Positions 6,950 through 12,398 of a DNA stretch of 16,675 bases are shown one piece after another. This DNA comes from Candidatus Latescibacterota bacterium (GTDB lineage Bacteria > JAAXHH01): contig JAJECR010000221.1 of the NCBI GenBank assembly GCA_022821935.1, positions 1 through 16,675 of the forward strand. The letters run 5' to 3'. Numbering within the stretch: the first letter of the stretch is position 1; the number at the start of each line of letters is the position of its first letter. The notes under the pieces were generated by a model. It had not been told where the DNA came from and did no database searches. It worked only from the letters and a program-made list of their open reading frames with translations. The position numbers and the translations under genes were made by a program.

Positions 6950-7760
6950 TCTTCCGGACGACCAGGAAGACCGGCAGAGCGTGCTCCAGGTGCCCATAGA
7001 CCGTATTTCGGCCAATCCCTACCAACCGCGGCAGTCCTTCGACCAGGCCCGGCTCGACGAACTGGCCCGGTCCATCCTCGAAAAGGGCGTTATCCAGCCG
7101 GTCACTGTCCGTCGGAAAAACGGGAAAGAGGAGTACGAACTGATCGCCGGGGAACGGAGGTTGCGGGCTGCCAGGCAAACGGGCTACAAGACCATACCGG
7201 CCATCGTCATGGCGGTTTCATCCCCCGAAGAAATGATGGAACTGTCGCTGATCGAAAACATCCAGCGCGATGACCTGAATCCGATCCACGAAGCCCGGGC
7301 GTATCTACGGCTGCAGGAAGAATGCCACCTCACGCAGGAAGAAGTCGCAACCCGCGTGGGGAAGAACAGGACTACGGTGGCCAACACGCTCAGGCTGTTG
7401 AAACTGCCGGACGAGGTGCAGAAATGTCTCCTGGCCGACGAGATTTCGATGGGCCACGCGCGGGCGCTTCTGGGACTCGAAAACCGAGGGGAACAGGCCG
7501 AGTTGTGCAAGCGGATCGTAAAGAAGGGCCTGTCCGTGCGCAAGGTGGAAGAACTGGTCAAGAAACGCTACGAGGAGAAGCGGGAAAGCGCCCCGGCGCG
7601 CAAGCCGCACGACCTCGCGGCCGCCGAGTCCATCATGCAGCGCATCCTCGGAACGAAGGTGAACATCAATCGCAGGCAGCACAAGGGGAAGATCGAAATC
7701 GAGTTCTATTCCGCTGATGATCTTAACCGCATCCTCGAACTGCTGAAAGTCCGGCTGTGA
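6900..7760 (+). CDS. parB: Chromosome partitioning protein ParB (Spo0J)
   Basis: ParB is a CTP-dependent DNA clamp that loads at parS sites and spreads, nucleating the partition complex and stimulating ParA. The 286 residues show the chromosomal ParB layout: a short N-terminal basic segment (MAARKVLGRGLEALIP) that in homologues contacts ParA, the CTP-binding motifs GERRLRAA (84-91) and ENIQRDDLNP (119-128), a helix-turn-helix around 145-168 (LTQEEVATRVGKNRTTV) for parS recognition, and a C-terminal dimerisation domain ending in FYSADDLNRILELLKV. The gene starts inside parA with a 50-base overlap. No parS-like 16-mer was seen in this window. A gap with a probable promoter follows, so this is likely the end of the upstream transcript. 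Confidence 0.97.
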   Translation: MAARKVLGRGLEALIPDLPDDQEDRQSVLQVPIDRISANPYQPRQSFDQARLDELARSILEKGVIQPVTVRRKNGKEEYELIAGERRLRAARQTGYKTIPAIVMAVSSPEEMMELSLIENIQRDDLNPIHEARAYLRLQEECHLTQEEVATRVGKNRTTVANTLRLLKLPDEVQKCLLADEISMGHARALLGLENRGEQAELCKRIVKKGLSVRKVEELVKKRYEEKRESAPARKPHDLAAAESIMQRILGTKVNINRRQHKGKIEIEFYSADDLNRILELLKVRL

Positions 7761-7800
7761 GGCTCATCGAACCCCGGACACGCGCCTCGTCTTTTCAGCC
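7753..7800 (+). terminator. Weak nested inverted repeats at the end of parB
   Basis: GAGGC (7759-7763) can pair with GCCTC (7784-7788), and outside it GGCTG (7753-7757) can pair with CAGCC (7796-7800). A TCTTTT stretch sits between the two right arms. The inner loop is about 20 bases long, so this would be a poor intrinsic terminator. It is recorded only as a possible end of the parAB transcript. Confidence 0.2.
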
Positions 7801-7821
7801 CCGTTATTTTACCGATATTCT

Positions 7822-7849
7822 TTGACTTTTAAGGCCTTCGGCCTATATT
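7822..7849 (+). promoter_or_regulatory. Probable sigma70-type promoter before the M23-bactofilin-atp genes
   Basis: TTGACT (7822-7827, one mismatch to TTGACA) and TATATT (7844-7849, one mismatch to TATAAT) are separated by 16 bases, inside the most AT-rich stretch between parB and the peptidase gene. The spacer contains a perfect small inverted repeat, AGGCC-TTC-GGCCT (7832-7844), which runs into the first base of the -10 box and could be an operator or chance. Transcription would start near 7856 and leave a leader of about 70 bases. Since the genes downstream are closely packed, this promoter could serve the peptidase, the bactofilin and possibly the ATP synthase operon. Confidence 0.55.
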
Positions 7850-7924
7850 TATCCTGTTGCGCCGGTTCTGCCGCGAGATGCGGCGATACAGCGACGGCCA
7901 TGCGTATACCAGGTGGTACTGGCC

Positions 7925-8788
7925 ATGTTCAGAATGCACTGGATGTCACTGGTTTTCGTGTCTGAACGCTCGGGCCGCACGCGCGAACTGCGCGTGCCGA
8001 GGTTCCTGTTTGGCCTGCTCGTCCTGGTTTTCGCGCTCGGCCTGCTTGTGCCGGTGGTGTTTCTGGCCCTGCCGGCGGGTATAGTCGACGTTACGTTCGG
8101 CAATACCTGGAAAGCGCAGATGCAGTCGCTGGAAGAAAAATCCGTGGAACTGACCCGGCAACTGGAGGAATTGAGAGAGACCGCCAGAAGCATACGAAGA
8201 CTGGCCGGCGTCGAGCGGTTCGATGCCGATTCCCCGGTACGGGCGGAAGATGAAAACGGCCTCCTGGCCGCCAGCCGGGACGGGCTGCCCTTCCTGGCGG
8301 ATGGCGGCCTTCCGGCGGGGGTCGAGGCCGCTGCGGCTGGAGAACGCTCCGCGCCGTTCCGGTACATGCCGTCCATATGGCCCGTCGCGGGCTGGGTGAC
8401 GCGGGAGTTTCAACAGGGCCACGATCCGATCGTCACGCCGCATTTCGGCCTGGATGTCGCCGCCCGTGAAAGTGCGCCCGTCCTGTCCACCGCCGACGGG
8501 GTCGTGACGTTCGCGGACTGGGACCAGAACCTGGGCTGGCTGGTCGAGATCGATCACGGATACGACCTGGCAACGCGATACGGTCACAACGCCAGGCTTC
8601 GGGTGGACCACGGTCAACGGGTCCGCCGCGGGCAGATCATCGCCCTGGTCGGGAACACGGGCCGCAGTACGGCGCCCCATCTGCATTACGAAGTCTGGAA
8701 GGATAACGCCCCTGTCGATCCTCGTGGCTACTTGCCCGAGGTCATCCAGTGGGACGATTTGCTGGTGAGCTTGCGAACACAGCGTTGA
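7925..8788 (+). CDS. Membrane-anchored M23 (LytM-like) peptidoglycan endopeptidase
   Basis: A 287-residue zinc metallopeptidase that probably cuts peptide cross-links in the cell wall. A short basic cytoplasmic N terminus is followed by one membrane segment (about residues 26-50), a coiled coil (about 64-92) and a low-complexity linker (about 100-145). The M23 domain fills about 152-272. The zinc ligands are all present: His173 and Asp177 in HFGLD, and His254 in HLH (252-254). His221 in YGH and the LVGNTGRSTAPHLHYEV block also match active members. The ATG at 7925 is preferred, with AGGTGG (7911-7916) 8 bases upstream; a GTG at 7913 lies within that site. The bactofilin gene follows directly. 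Peptidase-bactofilin pairs are known from cell-shape systems such as Csd1/CcmA of Helicobacter, which supports a wall-shaping role by inference. Confidence 0.88.
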   Translation: MFRMHWMSLVFVSERSGRTRELRVPRFLFGLLVLVFALGLLVPVVFLALPAGIVDVTFGNTWKAQMQSLEEKSVELTRQLEELRETARSIRRLAGVERFDADSPVRAEDENGLLAASRDGLPFLADGGLPAGVEAAAAGERSAPFRYMPSIWPVAGWVTREFQQGHDPIVTPHFGLDVAARESAPVLSTADGVVTFADWDQNLGWLVEIDHGYDLATRYGHNARLRVDHGQRVRRGQIIALVGNTGRSTAPHLHYEVWKDNAPVDPRGYLPEVIQWDDLLVSLRTQR

Positions 8789-8831
8789 AATGTTCAGATC
8801 ATCGGGCGCGGCACGGGTTCAGGAGCGCGGA

Positions 8832-9239
8832 ATGACGATCATTGCCAAGGGCACTGAAGTGAACGGTTCGGTGGACGTGGAGGGCAATATCCGGGTAGAC
8901 GGCACCGTTACCGGCGATGTGAAAGCCACCGACGGTGTCGAAGTCGGAAAGTCCGGCCGGATCGTAGGAACGTCCATAGAGTCCAAGACCGCGATCATCA
9001 ATGGTTACGTGGAGAGTAATCTCACCGTTTCCCAAAACGTTCTCCTGGGCAGCAAATCCACCTTCGTCGGCAACCTGAAGACCAAGTCCCTCGTCATCGA
9101 GGAAGGGGCGGTCTTCCACGGTAACTCGGCCATGTCGGACAAAGAAGCCGTTCCGGACCGTACGCAGGGCGGGGGAGACGGCGTGGAAAGTGGCGGGCAA
9201 GGCCGTATGGATGGTATTCGAAATCCGATCGAGCGTTGA
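8832..9239 (+). CDS. Bactofilin (polymer-forming cytoskeletal protein)
   Basis: Bactofilins self-assemble without nucleotide into filaments that place cell-wall enzymes or other proteins at chosen sites. The core (about residues 3-100) is a run of short beta-helix repeats rich in Gly, Val and Ile, including GTEVNGSVDVEGNIRVDGTVTG, here noted in pieces as GTEVNGSVDVEG and NIRVDGTVTGDV, then VEVGKSGRIVG, AIINGYVESNLTVSQN and KTKSLVIEEGAVFHGN. A disordered Gly-rich tail follows. The ATG at 8832 has AGGAG (8821-8825) 6 bases upstream and gives 135 residues. An in-frame ATG at 8790, one base after the peptidase stop, would give 149 residues with an MFRSSG start reminiscent of some bactofilins, but it has no ribosome site. 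It is probably co-translated with the peptidase, its likely partner. parAB nearby may be relevant, because bactofilins scaffold ParABS in Myxococcus. Confidence 0.9.
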   Translation: MTIIAKGTEVNGSVDVEGNIRVDGTVTGDVKATDGVEVGKSGRIVGTSIESKTAIINGYVESNLTVSQNVLLGSKSTFVGNLKTKSLVIEEGAVFHGNSAMSDKEAVPDRTQGGGDGVESGGQGRMDGIRNPIER

Positions 9240-9249
9240 ATGATGGGGT

Positions 9250-9519
9250 ATGAAACGGAATACGCAGGGCCGATGGCAGTACATGAGAGAAGCCGGAGAG
9301 CTTGCCGTAATCGGCTTGACCCTGGTTTTCGCCACCGCTATCGGGTACTTTCTGGGTCACCAGGTCGAACTGGCCTGGCCTGAGTGGAATCCCTGGGGCG
9401 GCGTCGTCGGCGCCATGCTCGGCGTCGTGGCCGGGTTCCTGGAAATGGCGAGGACGCTTAAACGTCTGAACAGAAAGATCGAAGCGGCGGAGCGGGAGAG
9501 AGATGGCACAAAGCACTGA
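9250..9519 (+). CDS. atpZ: AtpZ/AtpI family small membrane protein of the ATP synthase operon
   Basis: A protein of 89 residues with two membrane segments (about 17-37 and 47-67) joined by a short loop with WPEWNPWGG, then a basic helical tail (LKRLNRKIEAAERER). This hairpin with GYFLGHQVE and GAMLGVVAGFLEMAR matches the AtpZ-type accessory proteins coded ahead of F1Fo genes. Members are proposed to help c-ring assembly or to carry Mg2+/Ca2+ across the membrane. The ATG at 9250 follows a GGGG stretch. It overlaps the next gene by 17 bases. The family call rests on topology, size and position, and is fairly sure; the exact function is not. Confidence 0.8.
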   Translation: MKRNTQGRWQYMREAGELAVIGLTLVFATAIGYFLGHQVELAWPEWNPWGGVVGAMLGVVAGFLEMARTLKRLNRKIEAAERERDGTKH

Positions 9520-10030
9520 ACAGGACGGCGGAACATCGGTCGGCAATGCACCGGGCGCTGAAACCGGCGCCGGCGCCCCGTCCGGCAGCGGCGATGAACC
9601 GTTGAGACGATTCCTGCCCCGCGTCTACCGGATCAACGCCGTGCTGACCATCGCAGGCGTTATCGCGGCGCGCGTGGCGGGCGCGGACCTGTTCGCCGTC
9701 AATTTCTTCGTCGGATCGCTCATCGGACTTTCGATGCTCTATATCACTGCCTGGCTGGTCCGCCGGTACGTAACGCCGAGTGAGCACGTCAAGCGGAACC
9801 GAAACCGGCTGTTCCTGCTTCTGATGGCCAAGCTGCCGCTGTTGGGCATCGTGCTGTTTCTGGTGACGTCGGGGGACTGGTTCCACCCCGTCGGACTTTT
9901 GTCGGGCGTATCCATGACGCCCCTCACGCTGACCCTGTGCGGATTGTCCCTGCTCATGAGGCAGGACGCGGGGAACGGGCGGATCGACTGGACCGCCGCA
10001 TTGAACAAGCCAAAGCGGTCGTACCGGTAA
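9503..10030 (+). CDS. atpI: ATP synthase subunit I (AtpI-like membrane protein)
   Basis: A 175-residue protein with a disordered, Gly/Ala/Glu-rich N terminus (about 1-35) and four predicted membrane segments (about 43-61, 65-88, 104-123 and 128-150), with a basic loop between the second and third (VRRYVTPSEHVKRNRNR). Length, topology and the place directly before atpB match the ATP synthase I chain family. In other bacteria AtpI assists assembly of the c-ring. Sequence conservation in this family is low, so the assignment depends partly on context. The ATG at 9503 lies behind GGGAGAGAG and inside the end of atpZ (17-base overlap). atpB starts 12 bases after its stop. Confidence 0.72.
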   Translation: MAQSTEQDGGTSVGNAPGAETGAGAPSGSGDEPLRRFLPRVYRINAVLTIAGVIAARVAGADLFAVNFFVGSLIGLSMLYITAWLVRRYVTPSEHVKRNRNRLFLLLMAKLPLLGIVLFLVTSGDWFHPVGLLSGVSMTPLTLTLCGLSLLMRQDAGNGRIDWTAALNKPKRSYR

Positions 10031-10042
10031 GGAGGTTGTCCT

Positions 10043-10855
10043 TTGACTACTCCGTGGTCGAGTACCCTCTCTCTGACGATGGCGTCGGAGGGGGGAAGCG
10101 GTGAAGCGCACTACTCGATTCTACATGGGTTATTCTACTTGCTGGGTCCGCTGGCCGAATGGATCCCCAAACCCGTCAGGCAGCCGGATCTCCTGCTGAA
10201 CACCCTGCTCGTCTTCGCAATCATCCTCGTTCTCGTAACCATTGCGGTAAGAACGTTCAAGCGCATTCCCGAAGGTTCGGTCCAGGCGCTGTTCGAAATG
10301 GCTGTCGAGGGGCTGACCGGTTTCTTTCTCAACATCGTCGGAGAGCGCGGCAGGAAGTACATTCCTTTTTTCGCCACCTTTTTCATCTACATCTGGTTCA
10401 TGAACATGCTGGGCGTCATACCCGGCATGCAGTCGCCGACGGCCGATCTGAACACCACGCTCGGATTCGCGCTCATCTCCATCGTCGCGGCCCATCTCAT
10501 CGGCCTGCGCGAGATCGGGCTCAAGGCTTATCTCTGGCATTTCTGGGGAGAGCCCAAGTGGATGGGCGTGCTCATGTGCCCGCTCCATATCGTCGGCGAG
10601 TTCGCCAAGGTCATCTCCCTGTCGATCCGCCTTTTCGGAAACGTGTTCGGAGAAGAGATGATCGTACTGGTGCTGCTGGGTCTGTCCCCGGTGTTTCTTA
10701 TCGGCGCGCTCGAGGTGCCCTTCGTGCCGATGCAGGTTCCGATGTTGATGTTCGGCGTGTTTTCAGGGACGGTCCAGGCCATGATCTTCTCGGTGCTCAG
10801 CGCCGTGTACGTGGCCCAGTTTCTGGAACACGACCACGGAGACGAGGAGCACTGA
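10043..10855 (+). CDS. atpB: F1Fo ATP synthase subunit a (AtpB)
   Basis: Subunit a is the membrane stator that forms the two ion half-channels next to the c-ring. The 270 residues carry the expected five to six hydrophobic segments. The essential stator arginine is Arg196 in SLSIRLFGNVFGEE, and the C-terminal helix has Gln245 in GTVQAMIFSVLSAVYVAQ. The segment PTADLNTTLGFAL before the fourth helix is also standard. The protein ends in an acidic His-containing tail (EHDHGDEEH). The start is TTG at 10043, supported by AAGGAGG (10029-10035) with 7-base spacing; an ATG at 10080 has no comparable site. It is preceded by atpI and followed by an unusual 115-base gap before atpE. Confidence 0.96.
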   Translation: MTTPWSSTLSLTMASEGGSGEAHYSILHGLFYLLGPLAEWIPKPVRQPDLLLNTLLVFAIILVLVTIAVRTFKRIPEGSVQALFEMAVEGLTGFFLNIVGERGRKYIPFFATFFIYIWFMNMLGVIPGMQSPTADLNTTLGFALISIVAAHLIGLREIGLKAYLWHFWGEPKWMGVLMCPLHIVGEFAKVISLSIRLFGNVFGEEMIVLVLLGLSPVFLIGALEVPFVPMQVPMLMFGVFSGTVQAMIFSVLSAVYVAQFLEHDHGDEEH

Positions 10856-10884
10856 CGCATGGGGGAAGCGTTTCGACGCGCAAA

Positions 10885-10906
10885 ACGATATCAGGCACGA
10901 TATCAG
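10885..10906 (+). repeat. Direct repeat in the atpB-atpE gap
   Basis: The 10-mer ACGATATCAG occurs at 10885-10894 and again at 10897-10906, with two bases between (period 12). Each copy includes the palindrome GATATC. It could be a tandem binding site or a chance duplication. It also lies within a possible 26-codon open frame (10859-10939). Confidence 0.6.
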
Positions 10907-10970
10907 AATGTTGAACATAGACGTTTGATTTTGTTGTAGTTCAATTTTCATTTCGAAAGGAGCTGTTTTC
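10907..10970 (+). promoter_or_regulatory. AT/U-rich leader and strong ribosome site of atpE
   Basis: This stretch is strikingly AT-rich and T-rich compared with the GC-rich genes on both sides. It ends in AAAGGAG (10956-10962), 8 bases before the atpE ATG. In E. coli a U-rich translational enhancer before atpE raises c-subunit synthesis. The same logic is inferred here from composition and position. An internal promoter is possible, but no convincing hexamer pair is seen. Confidence 0.55.
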
Positions 10971-11243
10971 ATGCTGTACTACATGGGATTGGGACTTGGC
11001 GTGGCCCTTGCCGTTTCCGTTGCCGCCATCGGATCGGGCGTCGGCCAGGGGATCGCCACGGGTCTGGCCTGCCAGGGTATATCCCGTCAACCCGAGTCCG
11101 CCGGCCGCATCCAGCTGGTGTTGATCATCGGGCTGGCGTTCATGGAATCGCTGGCGATCTACGGCCTGCTGGTGTTCTTCATGCTCCAGGGCCAGTTGCC
11201 GTCCTTCGAACAGGTCATGGAACTGAGCCGTCTCGGCCAGTAG
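10971..11243 (+). CDS. atpE: F1Fo ATP synthase subunit c (AtpE)
   Basis: The 90-residue hairpin that oligomerises into the rotating c-ring. Helix 1 (about 4-33) has the Gly-rich IGSGVGQGIATG, the polar loop is SRQPES (38-43), and helix 2 (about 48-72) contains the ion-binding Glu59 in GLAFMESLAIYG. The ligand set Gln26, Glu59, Ser60 and Tyr64 matches in spacing the Na+-site residues Gln32, Glu65, Ser66 and Tyr70 of Ilyobacter tartaricus, except that Leu61 replaces Thr67. Coupling to Na+ is therefore possible but not shown, and many H+ enzymes share part of this set. The gene is isolated by a 115-base leader and a following hairpin, which suggests separate control of its output. Cys34 at the end of helix 1 is unusual. 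Confidence 0.97.
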   Translation: MLYYMGLGLGVALAVSVAAIGSGVGQGIATGLACQGISRQPESAGRIQLVLIIGLAFMESLAIYGLLVFFMLQGQLPSFEQVMELSRLGQ

Positions 11244-11257
11244 CAATCAAGCGGTCA

Positions 11258-11299
11258 GCTTGGCTTGCGGTGCGCGCCTTCTTGGCGCGCGGGCCAAGC
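11258..11299 (+). promoter_or_regulatory. Large GC-rich stem-loop between atpE and atpF
   Basis: GCTTGGC (11258-11264) pairs with GCCAAGC (11293-11299), and inside it GCGCGCC (11272-11278) pairs with GGCGCGC (11284-11290) around the loop TTCTT. The two stems are separated by 7 unpaired bases on the left and 2 on the right. There is no T-run after it, so it is not a classic terminator. It fits a processing or stability hairpin that protects the upstream atpE message, or a partial attenuator. It ends 5 bases before the atpF ribosome site. Confidence 0.6.
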
Positions 11300-11318
11300 G
11301 TTCGAAGGAGCAAAGCGC

Positions 11319-11828
11319 GTGTTAGACATCTTGCACGATCTTGGCATTGACCTGAGCACCCTGATCATCCAGATGATCGGGTTCGCCATCCTGTTCTTCG
11401 TCCTGAAGAAGTACGTCTTCGGCATGATCGCCCAGGCCATTGAGGACAGGAAACGGGATATCCGCGACCGTATGGCCGGACTGGACGCGGACCGGGCGGA
11501 ACTGGACCGGCTCCACGAAGAAGCCAGGCGGCGGCTCGAGGAAATCGAGGCCGAGGCCCGGGAGAAGGTACAGGCCGCGGTCGACCAGGCCAACGCGGAG
11601 CGCGGCCGGATCCTGGCGGAGACCCAGCAGGCGGCGGACCGCGAACTCGAGAAGGCGCGCAACACCATCCGGCGGGAGAAGGAACACGCCGTGGCCGAGC
11701 TGCGCGCACAGGTGGGCGACCTGGCGGTGGAAATCGCGGGCAGGGTCCTGAACAGCACACTGGACGCGGCGGAACACCGGAAGGTCGTGGACGAATTCAT
11801 CGCACAGATACCCTCTGCGAAGGAATAG
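11319..11828 (+). CDS. atpF: F1Fo ATP synthase subunit b (AtpF)
   Basis: Subunit b is the peripheral stalk that holds F1 to the membrane stator. The 169 residues have one N-terminal membrane helix (about 12-32, including LIIQMIGFAILFFVLKKYVF) and a long, highly charged right-handed coiled-coil stalk rich in Ala, Arg, Glu and Gln, ending near the delta-binding region. The GTG at 11319 is chosen because AAGGAG (11305-11310) lies 8 bases upstream and the protein then begins MLDILHDLGIDLSTL, as expected. The frame is open further upstream to an ATG-like start at 11265, but that would translate through the intergenic hairpin. Only one b-type gene is present, so a homodimeric stalk is likely. atpH follows after 9 bases. 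Confidence 0.94.
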   Translation: MLDILHDLGIDLSTLIIQMIGFAILFFVLKKYVFGMIAQAIEDRKRDIRDRMAGLDADRAELDRLHEEARRRLEEIEAEAREKVQAAVDQANAERGRILAETQQAADRELEKARNTIRREKEHAVAELRAQVGDLAVEIAGRVLNSTLDAAEHRKVVDEFIAQIPSAKE

Positions 11829-11837
11829 CGGGGAATC

Positions 11838-12377
11838 ATGGCCAGTACGACAGACATCGCACACCGCTATGCCGGCGCGTGGCTGGAAGCCGCGGCGGAA
11901 AGAAACACCCTGGATTCGGCGCGCCAGGAGATTACGGCCTTCGAGCAGCTGTGCCGGGATTCCGAGCCCTTCGTGGAATTTATCACGGACAAGGTCATAC
12001 CGGGCGACGTAAAGCAGCGTATCCTGGGCGAAATATTCGAAGGCAGGGTTCAGGACATCACCCTCAATTTCCTGTATTTGCTGGCCTCCAGACGGCGGGC
12101 CCGCTACCTGCCGGAAATCCTGGAAGCCTGCAGGGAGATCTTGGACGACTGGGACGGCATCGTGAACGCGGACGTGGCGAGCGCGGTGACCCTGTCGACC
12201 GGGCAGGAAGGGGATCTGAAAGCCGGACTCGAGGCCTATACGGGCAAGAGCGTGCGGATGAAGACCACCGTGAATCCGGACCTGATCGGGGGGTTCGTCG
12301 TGCGCGTGGGCGATCAGGTATTCGACAGCAGCCTGTCGACGCAACTCCAGCGAGTCCGGCAGTCGCTCGCTTCATAA
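11838..12377 (+). CDS. atpH: F1Fo ATP synthase subunit delta (AtpH)
   Basis: Delta (the OSCP homologue) links the b stalk to the top of the alpha-beta head. The 179 residues match the family. There is an N-terminal helical bundle (about 1-105) starting with IAHRYAGAWLEAAAE, with LNFLYLLASRRRARYLPEI in its last helices. The C-terminal part has the conserved VNPDLIGGFVVRVGDQVFDSS signature (given here in part as NPDLIGGFVVRVGDQVFD) and ends in LQRVRQSL. A GGGGA stretch lies before the ATG. It is separated by 9 bases from atpF and 21 bases from atpA. Delta is one of the less conserved subunits, but the C-terminal motif and position make the call secure. Confidence 0.95.
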   Translation: MASTTDIAHRYAGAWLEAAAERNTLDSARQEITAFEQLCRDSEPFVEFITDKVIPGDVKQRILGEIFEGRVQDITLNFLYLLASRRRARYLPEILEACREILDDWDGIVNADVASAVTLSTGQEGDLKAGLEAYTGKSVRMKTTVNPDLIGGFVVRVGDQVFDSSLSTQLQRVRQSLAS

Positions 12378-12398
12378 TGTGCATCGATGGAGAAGATA

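Noticed and set aside
6146..9239. Search for a parS site near parAB
   Set aside because: No 16-mer close to the usual parS palindrome was seen by eye. CACGTG occurs at about 2725-2730 and 16352-16357 but without matching flanks.
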